From Bdellovibrio sp. CG22_combo_CG10-13_8_21_14_all_39_27 (GTDB taxonomy: Bacteria > Bdellovibrionota > Bacteriovoracia > Bacteriovoracales > Bacteriovoracaceae), in the NCBI GenBank assembly GCA_002786715.1, contig PCTW01000084.1, positions 332,147-396,146 on the forward strand: a stretch of DNA of 64,000 bases. Reading direction: 5' to 3'. Of the stretch, positions 51,277 through 60,956 are shown one piece after another; positions within the stretch are counted from its first letter, which is position 1; the number at the start of each line of letters is the position of its first letter. The position numbers were made by a program, and so were the translations under genes. Below the pieces are notes generated by a model. It had not been told where the DNA came from. It searched no databases and saw only the letters and a program-made list of their open reading frames with translations.

Positions 51277-52062
51277 GTGGAATCTCAGGAAATTGAGCAT
51301 TGGGCCAAAGTTCTTAATGATGCAAGGCTATCAGCTAAGGCAATTGAACAAATCAGTAACAAACTTCCTCATTTCGATCGGATGGATGCCTATAAAATTC
51401 AAGAGCAAGGAATGAAGTTGCGTTTACAGGCCGGTGAGAAAATTATTGGTCAAAAAATGGGACTAACTTCAGAGCAAAAGCGGGTTCAAATGAATCTCGA
51501 TTCTCCGCTTTATGGAGAACTGACAGATAAAATGCAAGTTCAGCTTCAAGGTCAATATAAGCTTCAAGGACAAATTCACCCCAAAATTGAACCAGAAATT
51601 GCTTTTTTGATGAAGAAAGAACTGAAGGGAAAAGTTTCTTTAGAAGAAGCGTTAGACGCCATTGATTGCGCCTGTGCCTGTATGGAAATTTTGGATTCAC
51701 GTTATCAAGGTTTTAAATATTTTTCGATGGAAGATGTGATTTCAGACAACTCATCATCTTCGCAATTTGTGCTGGGACCATGGAAAAAAGATTTAAAAAA
51801 TCTGGATTGGAAAAGCTTGAAAATGGAAATGTTCGTCAATGACATTTCTTCTCAAAAAGGTGTCTCGGAAGACATCTCTGGCCACCCCGTTCAATCTTTA
51901 GTTGAGCTTGCTCACCTGATGAGCCTTCGCAATCGTTCTGTTTTACCAGGCATGATTGTTCTGGCCGGTGCCGCTACTCCTGCTGTTGCGATGGAGCCGG
52001 GAATGAGAGTTAAATTGGTTGTTGATCATTTTGAAAATGTAGAAATAGAAGTAGTGGAGTAG
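51277..52062 (+). CDS. nbaG: 2-oxo-3-hexenedioate (4-oxalocrotonate) decarboxylase
   Basis: 261 residues of the FAH-like hydratase/decarboxylase family. GEKIIGQKMGLTSEQKRVQM, SPLYGELTDKM, the metal ligands in IHPKIEPEIAFLM and the LRNRSVLPGMIVLAGAA block are typical. It decarboxylates 4-oxalocrotonate to 2-oxopent-4-enoate. Start is GTG 51277 with AAGGA upstream. It leads the plus-strand half of the cluster; kynU follows 2 bp later. Confidence 0.9.
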   Translation: MESQEIEHWAKVLNDARLSAKAIEQISNKLPHFDRMDAYKIQEQGMKLRLQAGEKIIGQKMGLTSEQKRVQMNLDSPLYGELTDKMQVQLQGQYKLQGQIHPKIEPEIAFLMKKELKGKVSLEEALDAIDCACACMEILDSRYQGFKYFSMEDVISDNSSSSQFVLGPWKKDLKNLDWKSLKMEMFVNDISSQKGVSEDISGHPVQSLVELAHLMSLRNRSVLPGMIVLAGAATPAVAMEPGMRVKLVVDHFENVEIEVVE

Positions 52063-52064
52063 AT

Positions 52065-53321
52065 ATGAGCGATTATTTAGCCCAAGCGAGAGAACTCGAT
52101 AAGCAAGACAATCTGTCAAAAATGAGAGAGAGCTTTCATATCCCTAAGCAAAAAAATGGTGAAGACCAACTTTATTTTGCTGGGCACTCATTAGGATTAA
52201 TGCCTAAAAAAGCGCAAGACTATATCGATGAAGAACTTGATGCTTGGAAACGTTTAGGAGTCGAAGGTCATTTTCACGCGAAACATCCTTGGCTCCCTTA
52301 TCATGAGAACATTACGAAGAGCTTTGCTCATCTTGTGGGTGGAAAAGAAAGTGAAGTGGTAGCGATGAATACACTCACTGTGAATCTTCATTTGATGTTG
52401 GTGAGTTTTTATCGTCCAAGCAAGAATAAGTTTAAGATCTTAATTGAAAACAATACTTTTCCTTCTGATAAGTATGCCGTTGATTCTCAGGCCCGTTTTC
52501 ATGGTTATGATCCAAAAGACGCCATCATTGAATTACAACCCAAGAGTGGGGAGATTACAGTTGAGCCGGATTCCATTCTTGAGCAAATCGAAAAGAATGC
52601 TGATTCTCTGGCCCTCATCATGCTAGGGAATTGTAATTATCTCTCTGGACAGCGTTTTGATTTCGAAAAAATCGTTAAGCTCGCCCATTCGAAAAATATT
52701 TTAGTTGGATTTAATCTTGCTCATGGAGCCGGAAATCTCCATTTAAAACTCCACGATTGGAATGTGGATTTTGCGGTTTGGTGTTCTTATAAATATTTAA
52801 ACTCGGGACCTGGTGGATTGGCCGGTGCTTTTGTTCATCAAAATCATCATGGCAAAAAGGATATCCCTCGTTTTGAAGGTTGGTGGGGCCATGATAAAAA
52901 CTCTCGCTTTAAGATGGGACCAAACTTTGAACCTATTGCCACCGTTGAAGCTTGGCAATTAAGTAATCCGCCTATTTTTCAACTCGCTTCTCTTCGCGCT
53001 TCGATGGAGCTCTTTGACCAGGCTGGAATGGAAAATCTTCGAGAGCGTGGTGATCGCTTGACCAACTTTTTTGAAGCTCAATTAAAAGAGCGTGTAGGGG
53101 AATTCTGCAAAGTCATTTCTCCTGCCTCTTCTCGAGGATCAATGCTTTGTATTCGCTACGCTAAAAATCCAAAGGATCTTTATCAAAAATTAACCGAGCG
53201 CGGGGCGATTGTAGACTTTAGAGAGCCTGATATTCTCCGCATGACTCCAGCTCCGCTTTACAATAGTTTTGAAGACATTTCGAAATTAGTGACATTGATT
53301 GAGGAAATTACTCATGGCTGA
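52065..53321 (+). CDS. kynU: Kynureninase
   Basis: 418 residues, the usual length. PLP fold type I; the Schiff-base lysine is in WCSYKYLNSGPGGLAG, with NSLGLMPK-like AGHSLGLMPK near the start and FEGWWGHD later. It cleaves kynurenine or 3-hydroxykynurenine into anthranilate or 3-hydroxyanthranilate plus alanine. The stop overlaps the monooxygenase ATG by 8 bp. Confidence 0.95.
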   Translation: MSDYLAQARELDKQDNLSKMRESFHIPKQKNGEDQLYFAGHSLGLMPKKAQDYIDEELDAWKRLGVEGHFHAKHPWLPYHENITKSFAHLVGGKESEVVAMNTLTVNLHLMLVSFYRPSKNKFKILIENNTFPSDKYAVDSQARFHGYDPKDAIIELQPKSGEITVEPDSILEQIEKNADSLALIMLGNCNYLSGQRFDFEKIVKLAHSKNILVGFNLAHGAGNLHLKLHDWNVDFAVWCSYKYLNSGPGGLAGAFVHQNHHGKKDIPRFEGWWGHDKNSRFKMGPNFEPIATVEAWQLSNPPIFQLASLRASMELFDQAGMENLRERGDRLTNFFEAQLKERVGEFCKVISPASSRGSMLCIRYAKNPKDLYQKLTERGAIVDFREPDILRMTPAPLYNSFEDISKLVTLIEEITHG

Positions 53322-54705
53322 AAAATTGATTATTAGTGGTGGTGGCCTCGTTGGTTCTCTTGCTGCAATTGTTTTTAAAAAACGCGGATATGATGTCGAG
53401 ATTTTTGAAAAGAGATCTGATCTTCGCTTAAATTATGAGGGAGGAAGATCAATCAATCTCATTATTACCAGTCGTGGTCTAAATGCACTGAAAATGGCCG
53501 GTGTGGTAGAACAAGTTTTACCCATCACTGTTAAAGTCACCGGTCGTATGATGCATGCAAAATCGGGTGAGATTAAATTTCAACCCTATGGTAAAGACGA
53601 TAATGAATGCAATTATTCTGTTTCTCGATCTGAACTCAACGGACTGTTGCTCGATCTTGCTCAAAAACTTCAAATTCCAATTCACTTTGAACAAGAAGTG
53701 CAAAAGGTTTCTTTTGATGAGAAGACATGCACTGTGCGAGATTTAAAAACGCAAAAAGAAACGAACTATAAATTTGATCGCCTCGTCGGAACCGATGGGG
53801 CGGGATCACCGACACGTAAATGTGTTATTCAGCACGTCGGCGAAACGGCCAGTGATCGAGTTGATTTTTTAGAATCAGATTATAAAGAAATGTTTATGCC
53901 TGCGGGTGAAAATAAGCAATATCCCCTTGATCCTAAGGGATTGCATATTTGGCCACGTGGAACTCATATGCTTATGGCCCTGCCAAATCTTGGTGGAAGT
54001 TTCACAATGACTTTGTATATGCCGAAAACTGGTGGTCAGTGGTCATTTGAAAATATTAATTCACCTGAAAAAGTAAAAGATCTTTTTCAAAGCGAATTTC
54101 CTGATGCCATTCCTCTCATGCCTAAATACATCGATGATTATATGAATAATCCTCAGGGTGTGCTGGGAACAGTTCGCTGTCATCCTTGGCATGTTGGTGA
54201 TTCTGTTTTTTTAGCAGGTGACGCCGCTCACGCCATTGTTCCTTTTTTTGGTCAAGGAATGAATTGTGGTTTTGAAGATATCTCGACCTTAGTTGAAATA
54301 CTCGATCAATGTGGAAACAATTGGGGAGAAGCTCTCCAAATATATTCACAAAATCAAAAGAAGAATGCTGATGCCATTGCCGATATGGCGATTGAAAATT
54401 TTGTTGAAATGAAAGACAAAGTTGGGGATGCTCAGTTTCTTTTTAGAAAGATGGTCGATGGCCTACTCGAAAAAGAATTTTCTGATATTTACCGCACTCG
54501 CTATGCCATGGTGACTTACACACTCGTGCCTTATTCTATTACTCAACAGGCAGGATTGATTCAAAATAAAATTCTCGATCAACTGTGTGATGGCAAATCT
54601 GAACTTTCGCAAATTGATTTAAAAGAAGCACGTAACCTTCTCGAAAAAGATTTCATGCCTTTTTTGAATAAAAACAAAGTTAAACTTGAAACGTTTACGC
54701 TTTAA
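53314..54705 (+). CDS. kmo: Kynurenine 3-monooxygenase
   Basis: 463 residues from ATG 53314, with GAGGAA upstream, inside the end of kynU. FAD-dependent hydroxylase: GGGLVGSLAAIVF binding loop, GRSINLIITSRGL substrate region, DG motif GTDGAGSPTRK and the second FAD motif GDAAHAIVPFFGQGMN. The C-terminus is probably a membrane-associating helix region. It makes 3-hydroxykynurenine, which fixes the pathway as the 3-hydroxyanthranilate branch. It shares the stop palindrome TTAA with kynA. Confidence 0.94.
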   Translation: MAEKLIISGGGLVGSLAAIVFKKRGYDVEIFEKRSDLRLNYEGGRSINLIITSRGLNALKMAGVVEQVLPITVKVTGRMMHAKSGEIKFQPYGKDDNECNYSVSRSELNGLLLDLAQKLQIPIHFEQEVQKVSFDEKTCTVRDLKTQKETNYKFDRLVGTDGAGSPTRKCVIQHVGETASDRVDFLESDYKEMFMPAGENKQYPLDPKGLHIWPRGTHMLMALPNLGGSFTMTLYMPKTGGQWSFENINSPEKVKDLFQSEFPDAIPLMPKYIDDYMNNPQGVLGTVRCHPWHVGDSVFLAGDAAHAIVPFFGQGMNCGFEDISTLVEILDQCGNNWGEALQIYSQNQKKNADAIADMAIENFVEMKDKVGDAQFLFRKMVDGLLEKEFSDIYRTRYAMVTYTLVPYSITQQAGLIQNKILDQLCDGKSELSQIDLKEARNLLEKDFMPFLNKNKVKLETFTL

Positions 54706-55787
54706 TTAAAGCGAACTTTCTTAGCCACTTCTGCAGGTAATTCAGGCAACAAGCTTTTAGGCACAAGAAATGTGGCAAGGTTAAAGAGGTCGTTATAAAC
54801 GCGATTGTTTTCAGCCGCCATTTTCAAATACTGATGACCAGAAGAACCACCGGTTCCAATTTTTGTACCAAGCATTCTTTGGGCCATGATTGAATGGCGA
54901 TATCTCCACGTCGTGAAATTTTCATCAATATTCATAAGGTGAGTGAGAAAGTTGAAAGGCTGTTGCAACATGGGCTCATCTCTGTAGAGTAAAATAAAGA
55001 GAGCGTGCAGAGTTGCTTTGTGTGAAAGTCTGCGCTGACCTTTTTCAATCAGCTTATTATGTTCGCCTTCATTGGAGAGTGTTGCAAATGTTTGTTTAGT
55101 CGCTTCAAGGTTGGCCAACTGAGCTTCTTTTTCTTTGGGACCTAAAGTCGCCAAGTTTTTCATAATAAGACTTTCATCTTCTTTAAGCATCTGATTAATA
55201 GTGGTCTGGTAGTCAGACCAAAATGAATAATTTTCGACGTTGGCAAAAGGAAGTCGCTCCAACCATTTTTCAAGCAAAACAAAGAGAGAAGGTTGATCCT
55301 CAATATCTAAGAGTTCTTTTTTATCGTTTTCGCTCAATCTTCCCATAAAGTAATCGCGATCGACGGCCGTTCTATTTTGAGTTGAAAGTCCCATCAACAC
55401 TTCAATTTTTCTAAATTGCAATGATTGAAAACCTGAAGCCGGAACCAAAAGGTCTCTGAACTCTAAAAAATCCATAGGCGTCATGGTTTCGATAACGAGC
55501 AATTGATCCAAAAGAAGGGATTGAATTTTCTCAACGCGTTCTAACTTGAGGTTAATGCTCGCGAGTTCTTGATCGGGCACTACTTTTTGCGAAAAAACTT
55601 TATTGATGAGGTAGAGTTCATGCAAAATTTGTTTAAACCATAATTCATAGACTTGATGAACAATAATGAACAAAGTCTCATCATGGCACTCTGGGCTATA
55701 TTTTTTGCTAAGCGGTTCTTGGCTCCCAAGAAGTGCATCTAACTTTAAATAATCGCCGTAATAGATAGGTCCACGATTTTTATGCAT
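54702..55787 (-). CDS. kynA: Tryptophan 2,3-dioxygenase
   Basis: 361 residues. GPIYYGDYLKLDALLGSQ at the start, the substrate-binding His in LFIIVHQVYELWFKQILHE, the heme-ligand His in TWRYRHSIMAQRMLGTKIG and the GTGGSSGHQYL loop are all present. It opens the indole ring of tryptophan to N-formylkynurenine, the first step of the pathway. It is on the minus strand, convergent with kmo, and is transcribed from the 55.8 kb spacer, away from ctaA-ctaB. Confidence 0.97.
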   Translation of the reverse strand: MHKNRGPIYYGDYLKLDALLGSQEPLSKKYSPECHDETLFIIVHQVYELWFKQILHELYLINKVFSQKVVPDQELASINLKLERVEKIQSLLLDQLLVIETMTPMDFLEFRDLLVPASGFQSLQFRKIEVLMGLSTQNRTAVDRDYFMGRLSENDKKELLDIEDQPSLFVLLEKWLERLPFANVENYSFWSDYQTTINQMLKEDESLIMKNLATLGPKEKEAQLANLEATKQTFATLSNEGEHNKLIEKGQRRLSHKATLHALFILLYRDEPMLQQPFNFLTHLMNIDENFTTWRYRHSIMAQRMLGTKIGTGGSSGHQYLKMAAENNRVYNDLFNLATFLVPKSLLPELPAEVAKKVRFN

Positions 55788-55887
55788 AAATTCCTCTTTG
55801 TCTCGCCTATGAAACGGTCTTTTAATTTGCCCTTTATGGGTGAAATCGGTATAAGTCGATATTACTTAAACGACAATAACCTAGGTC

Positions 55888-57702
55888 ATGAAATCTAAAT
55901 ATATTTGTTTAGTCACTATCTTTTTAACGTTTTGCCTTTTGCTGCTTGGTGGCCTCGTTCACAACACTGAATCTAGTTTGGCCTGCCCGGATTGGCCTCT
56001 GTGTTACGGACAAGTTTTTCCAAGAATGGAAGGTGGAATTCTCATCGAGCATAGCCATCGCTTGCTGGCATCTCTCGTTGGTCTTTTTACTATTCTTCTG
56101 GTTTTTTTCAATCGCAAATGGGCAAAGTTAAACAAGGAAGCACAACCAGTTTACGAGCTGTCATTACTTGCATTAGCTTTTGTAGTTATTCAAGGAATGC
56201 TTGGTGGAATCACTGTCATTTACAGACTTCCTACTATCGTTTCTACCTCACATCTCGGTCTCTCGATGATTTATTTCTGTACGCTTATTTTAATCTTTCA
56301 ACGCTCACAAGAAGTTGACGGTAAGCTCGCGCTCGACGTTTCTCAAATTGAAAATAATCTCAAACCTTGGATGAGGGACTTTCTCTTTAGCACCACTGTT
56401 TTAGTTTATGTTCAGATTCTTCTCGGAGCTTTTTTACGCCACTCAGGTTCAGGTACAGCCTGTGGAGTGGGCTGGGGTAACAGCTTAATGTGTATGGATC
56501 TTCAAGAAGGTCAGTCTACGCTTTGGCCAACTTTGCACCCTTCTCAGCTGCACATGGTTCATCGCTTTTACGGAATGTTTTTAGGACTTTGGGTAATAGT
56601 TGGCTCGATCAAAACATTTTTGTCGTCAAGGAAAGTGAAGAACACGACGTTTAATACTTATGTCATTTTATCTCTCTTGGTTGTTTGTACTCAAATCTTT
56701 TTGGGAATCTACACTGTCGGGTCTCACTTCTCAGTGGCTCCTACGACTCTGCATTTGGGCTTTGCCGCTCTTCTTTTGGTCGTTTTTTGGCGAATGTATT
56801 TGATGATGACTCACTTTTTAAGCCAATCTCAGAAAATATCCCAACATACCTTTCTCTCCAATTTATTTGAATTAACTAAGCCCAAACTTGGACTTCTCGT
56901 GATGTCGACAGTTCTCGTGGGATTGGTATTGGCCCCTGGGCATATTAATTTTTTCACAGGACTTTTAAGTTTCGCTCTGATTTTTTTAGTTGTGATGGGA
57001 GCAGCCGCTCTTAACTGTTACATGGAAAGAGATGTTGATTCCTTTATGGAGCGAACTAAAAATCGTTCACTTCCTGCTGGCAGACTTCAACCAAAAACGG
57101 CATTAGTTTTTGGAGTTGCTCTTCTCATTTTCTCGCTCGCTCTCATTTTTATCTTTATTAATGTTGTGACGGGAGTTTTATCACTACTCGCAACAGTCCT
57201 TTATTTATGGGCCTACACCCCAATGAAGCAAAAAAGTGAACTCGCCGTTTATGTTGGGGCCATCCCGGGAGCCATTCCTCCTTTGTTGGGTTGGACTACG
57301 GTTACTGGGCAGCTCGACATTGTTGCAGTCAGCCTCTTTGCCATTGTCTTTGTTTGGCAACTTCCGCATTTTTTGGCCATTTCGGTTTATCACTTAAAAG
57401 ATTATAGCGCTGCGAAAATAAAAGTTTATCCATCTCTTCACGGCTTTAATTTAACTAAAGTTTTAATCTTTGCTTTCACTGCCGTTTTATTTGCTGTTGC
57501 CGTTGTTCCAACTGTTTTTGGACCGGCAAGTAAAAGCTATTTTTACGTGGCTTCATTACTGAGTGGTGCTTTTTTGCTGCTTGCCGCCATGGGCTTTTTT
57601 AAAGAAGAAGGCGAAGCTGGAAAGAAGTGGGCCCGCCAATACTTCTTTGCGTCAATTTTTTATTTGCCACTGCTTTTGGCTTCAATGATATTTTTGCAAT
57701 AA
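55888..57702 (+). CDS. ctaAB: Fused heme A synthase (CtaA) and heme O synthase (CtaB)
   Basis: 604 residues. The first 310 or so are CtaA: GGLVHNTESSLACPDWPLC, heme-ligand His in EHSHRLLAS, HLGLS, HMVHRFYGM and HLGFA. From about 325 it is CtaB, a UbiA-type prenyltransferase, with LTKPKLGLLVMSTVLVG, the Asp-rich NCYMERDVDSFMERTKNRSL and the second loop YTPMKQKSELAVYVG. CtaB makes heme O from protoheme, CtaA turns it into heme A. The order is reversed relative to the pathway. No frameshift is seen. It supplies heme A to the following aa3 oxidase genes. Confidence 0.93.
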   Translation: MKSKYICLVTIFLTFCLLLLGGLVHNTESSLACPDWPLCYGQVFPRMEGGILIEHSHRLLASLVGLFTILLVFFNRKWAKLNKEAQPVYELSLLALAFVVIQGMLGGITVIYRLPTIVSTSHLGLSMIYFCTLILIFQRSQEVDGKLALDVSQIENNLKPWMRDFLFSTTVLVYVQILLGAFLRHSGSGTACGVGWGNSLMCMDLQEGQSTLWPTLHPSQLHMVHRFYGMFLGLWVIVGSIKTFLSSRKVKNTTFNTYVILSLLVVCTQIFLGIYTVGSHFSVAPTTLHLGFAALLLVVFWRMYLMMTHFLSQSQKISQHTFLSNLFELTKPKLGLLVMSTVLVGLVLAPGHINFFTGLLSFALIFLVVMGAAALNCYMERDVDSFMERTKNRSLPAGRLQPKTALVFGVALLIFSLALIFIFINVVTGVLSLLATVLYLWAYTPMKQKSELAVYVGAIPGAIPPLLGWTTVTGQLDIVAVSLFAIVFVWQLPHFLAISVYHLKDYSAAKIKVYPSLHGFNLTKVLIFAFTAVLFAVAVVPTVFGPASKSYFYVASLLSGAFLLLAAMGFFKEEGEAGKKWARQYFFASIFYLPLLLASMIFLQ

Positions 57703-57800
57703 GTCATGAGTACTCAATTGTGGTAAAACTTGGAAATTACATTTAAAATAGGTACCAAATATTTAAATATGAAACTTGAATTCTTCGCTAGAGGATGGGT

Positions 57801-58601
57801 ATGACTCTTTTTACACTTATGATGAGTTCTGCAATGGCAGAGACAGGTAAACTTGGTTTCTGGGAGAAACTAAATCCACCAGTTGATATTTCAACTCACG
57901 GACATCTGATTGATTGGTTGTTTAATTATACAACGGCACTCAATCTCTTTTTCTTCTCTCTTGTATGTGCGGGATTATTTGGCTTTTCGTTTCTCTATCG
58001 CCGAAAGCGCCACCCAAAGCCTTACTATACTTATGGAAATAAAAAGCCACAAATCATGCTCGCTACAGTAATTGGTGTGGCTGTTTTCGTTGGTATCGAC
58101 ATGAACATTACAAGAATGTCGAACAATGATTACATTGGTGTTTTTACCAACTGGCCAAGTGAAAGCGAAGACATTTTGCGCGTAGAAGTTTTGGGTCAGC
58201 AATGGGCTTGGAATTTTAGATACGCCGGAAAAGACGGTCTCTTCAATACTGATGATGATGTTGTTACTTTGAATGATCTCCGTGTTCCAGTAGGAAAAAA
58301 AGTAGTTTTTCAAGTTTTATCAAAAGATGTCATTCACTCGCTCTATTTCCCGAACGCTCGTCGTAAAGTTGATGCAATTCCCGGACGTTTAACGCGTCTT
58401 TGGTATGAACTCACAAAAACAGGTGAATATGATATCGCTTGTGCTGAGATGTGTGGAACTTACCACTATCGTATGCAGGCAAAGCTAACTGTTTATACTC
58501 AAGAAGATTACGATAATTGGATGAACCATGCTCAAGAGCATGCCTTTCAAACAAATGATCCAGAAAATGCTGAGCTTTTCTGGGGCTGGGCTTGGCAATA
58601 A
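57801..58601 (+). CDS. coxB: Cytochrome c oxidase subunit II
   Basis: 266 residues from ATG 57801, preferred over ATG 57795 because AGAGGA then stands five bases upstream. Signal-like N-terminus, two membrane helices (about 40-60 and 80-97), then a cupredoxin domain with QQWAWNFRYAG and the CuA site CAEMCGTYHYRM, which holds the Cys, Glu, Cys, His and Met ligands. It takes electrons from cytochrome c. coxA follows 36 bp later. Confidence 0.95.
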   Translation: MTLFTLMMSSAMAETGKLGFWEKLNPPVDISTHGHLIDWLFNYTTALNLFFFSLVCAGLFGFSFLYRRKRHPKPYYTYGNKKPQIMLATVIGVAVFVGIDMNITRMSNNDYIGVFTNWPSESEDILRVEVLGQQWAWNFRYAGKDGLFNTDDDVVTLNDLRVPVGKKVVFQVLSKDVIHSLYFPNARRKVDAIPGRLTRLWYELTKTGEYDIACAEMCGTYHYRMQAKLTVYTQEDYDNWMNHAQEHAFQTNDPENAELFWGWAWQ

Positions 58602-58637
58602 TTTAAAACTTAAGAATTTTTTTAGGAGCTTATAACA

Positions 58638-60371
58638 ATGGCTTTTTACGAACAACCGATACACCCAAAACCAACTACTTTTTTATCAAAGTACATGATC
58701 TCTTTTGACCACAAGGTCATTGGTAAGCAATTTCTTTGGTACGGAATTTTCTTTTTATTCGTGGGTGGCTTAATGGCCCTTATGATTCGCTGGACGCTGG
58801 CTTTCCCTGGTGTACCATTTCCAGTCATCGGAAAAGCTTTGTTCCCTGAAACTGGCGGAGTTATTCCTCCTGATACGTACGCCATGCTCTTTACGATGCA
58901 TGGAACGATCATGATTTTTTACGCCATTACTCCGATCTTAATTGGTGCTTTTGGTAACTTCTGTATTCCTTTAATGATTGGCGCCCGAGACATGGCGTTC
59001 CCACTCCTTAATATGCTGTCCTTTTGGTTGGCAGTAGTTTCAGGTGTTATCCTGCTTGGATCTCTCTTCACTCCATTGGGTGCAGCAGCTGGCGGATGGA
59101 CTTCATACCCAACACTCAGTACTTTGGTTGGTTCACCTGGTACTGGTCAAACGTTGTGGTCACTCGCCATCTTCATTCTTGGTGCTTCATCAACAATGGG
59201 GGCGATCAACTACATCACAACAATTATTACTCTTCGCGCTCCGGGGATGGGCTACTTTGATATGCCTCTCACTATTTGGGGACTTTGGTTAACCGCTATT
59301 TTGAACGCCATCTTCCTTCCTGTTCTAGGCGCCGGTGTTCTTCTTCTGATCTTTGATCGCGTATTTGGAACAACTTTTTTCTTGGCCGGTGCTGCAGCAA
59401 CTAGTGGCTCAGGTGATCCGGTTCTTTTCCAACACGTATTCTGGATTTTCGGTCACCCTGAAGTTTATATTTTGATTCTTCCAGCTTGGGGAATCGTTTC
59501 AGACCTTCTCGCTTTCTTTTCTCGCAAGCCAGCTTTTGGTGCCAAAGCGACAGCTCTATCAATGACGACAATTACTATTCTTTCAACTCTCGTTTACGGT
59601 CACCATATGTTTACGACTCAGATGAGTCCGTTACTTACTCAAACATTTATGACTCTAACCATGACCATTTCTATTCCATCAGCAATCTTTTTTGCGAACT
59701 GGCTTGGAACTCTTTGGAAAGGCTCCATTCGTTTCACTTCTCCGATGCTTTTCTCTCTTGGAGTTGTTTTTGTTTTCGGTCTTGGTGGTTTAACAGGTTT
59801 ATACCTTGGGACTGTTACTACTGACCTTTATCTTCACGACACTTATTTTGTGGTTGGTCACTTCCACTACACAATGGCCGCTTCAGTTCTTCTTGGTGGT
59901 TTTGCTGCTATTTATTTCTGGATGCCAAAAATGTTTGGAATGATGCTCAGTGAGTTTTGGGCAAAGGTTCACTTCTGGATAACCATGGTTGGCTTGAATG
60001 GAGTTTTCTTTGGAATGATGATGGTTGGGTATGCAGGTATGCATAGAAGACTTTATAACCCATTCGTTTATGAATTCATGCAAAACATGATTCCTATGAA
60101 CAAGATGATCACTTACTCTGCCTACCTCATGGGAGCAGCTCAGTTGATTTTCGTTGTTAACTTTGTTCATGCTATTTTCTTTAAAAAGGAAAAGGCTTCG
60201 GACAATCCATGGGAAGTGGGAACTTTGGAATGGACTATTCCATCACCAGCTCCTCATTACAATTTTGACAAGATTCCTGTCGTAAAGTGTGGACCTCATG
60301 AATTAGGAAACCCTAACTTAACAACAGGTAGAGATTTCCAATATCAAACAGAAAATTTGGTTGAGGCTTAA
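58638..60371 (+). CDS. coxA: Cytochrome c oxidase subunit I
   Basis: 577 residues with 12 membrane helices. Heme a ligand in MHGTIMIFYAITP, the His-Tyr cross-link in GHPEVYILILP, CuB His pair in VYGHHMFTTQM, and heme a3/a ligands in HDTYFVVGHFHYTM are all present. The Tyr in GHPEVY marks an A-type oxidase. It reduces oxygen to water and pumps protons. It overlaps coxC by one base (TAATG). Confidence 0.98.
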   Translation: MAFYEQPIHPKPTTFLSKYMISFDHKVIGKQFLWYGIFFLFVGGLMALMIRWTLAFPGVPFPVIGKALFPETGGVIPPDTYAMLFTMHGTIMIFYAITPILIGAFGNFCIPLMIGARDMAFPLLNMLSFWLAVVSGVILLGSLFTPLGAAAGGWTSYPTLSTLVGSPGTGQTLWSLAIFILGASSTMGAINYITTIITLRAPGMGYFDMPLTIWGLWLTAILNAIFLPVLGAGVLLLIFDRVFGTTFFLAGAAATSGSGDPVLFQHVFWIFGHPEVYILILPAWGIVSDLLAFFSRKPAFGAKATALSMTTITILSTLVYGHHMFTTQMSPLLTQTFMTLTMTISIPSAIFFANWLGTLWKGSIRFTSPMLFSLGVVFVFGLGGLTGLYLGTVTTDLYLHDTYFVVGHFHYTMAASVLLGGFAAIYFWMPKMFGMMLSEFWAKVHFWITMVGLNGVFFGMMMVGYAGMHRRLYNPFVYEFMQNMIPMNKMITYSAYLMGAAQLIFVVNFVHAIFFKKEKASDNPWEVGTLEWTIPSPAPHYNFDKIPVVKCGPHELGNPNLTTGRDFQYQTENLVEA

Positions 60372-60940
60372 TGCGAACTCAAGCTGAAGTAAATTCACAA
60401 TACATGCTACAAGCAAACTCCATTGCAATGGTGGTTGTTTTGATTATGTTTGGAATGTTATTTGCGACGTTATTTTTAGGATACGCTGTTTACCGTTTGA
60501 CCGCTCAAGTTTGGCCACCTTCAGGAATGACTGCCTTACCTCTGTTAATTCCCGCGGTGAGTACGATTTTAATTGGTCTTTCAAGTTTCTTTTTATGGAA
60601 CTTTGAAACTCAATACAAAGTTGGGGCGAAGCAAAGATTGCCTCTTTTTACTTCAATCTTTTTTGGATTGGCCTTTATTGCAAGCCAATTTGTTTTGTGG
60701 TCGACATTGAAGAGTCAGGGCCTTTTTGCTGGTAGTAATATTTTTACTTCGATCATCTATGCTTTTACTTGGATTCACGTCGGACACATGGTGATGGCCG
60801 TTATTGGTTTGTTTTATCTTCTTCCTTTGATTGCAGACAAAGCAGAGTTGAAACCTAATAGAGTTATTAACGTTGCGAAGTTTTGGCATTTTTTAGGAAT
60901 TGTTTGGTTATTAATGTTTTTTACTATTTTTGTTATTTGA
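60371..60940 (+). CDS. coxC: Cytochrome c oxidase subunit III-like protein
   Basis: 189 residues with five membrane helices. MVVVLIMFGMLFATLFLGYAVYRL at the start and FTWIHVGHMVMAVIGLFYLLP and FWHFLGIVWLLMFFTIFVI at the end resemble subunit III, but the family's helix-I Asp/Glu is not obvious and the similarity is weaker than in the protein at 45038. It is in the correct place after coxA. Both subunit III-like genes may therefore be used. Confidence 0.8.
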   Translation: MRTQAEVNSQYMLQANSIAMVVVLIMFGMLFATLFLGYAVYRLTAQVWPPSGMTALPLLIPAVSTILIGLSSFFLWNFETQYKVGAKQRLPLFTSIFFGLAFIASQFVLWSTLKSQGLFAGSNIFTSIIYAFTWIHVGHMVMAVIGLFYLLPLIADKAELKPNRVINVAKFWHFLGIVWLLMFFTIFVI

Positions 60941-60956
60941 TTATAGGAACACGAAC

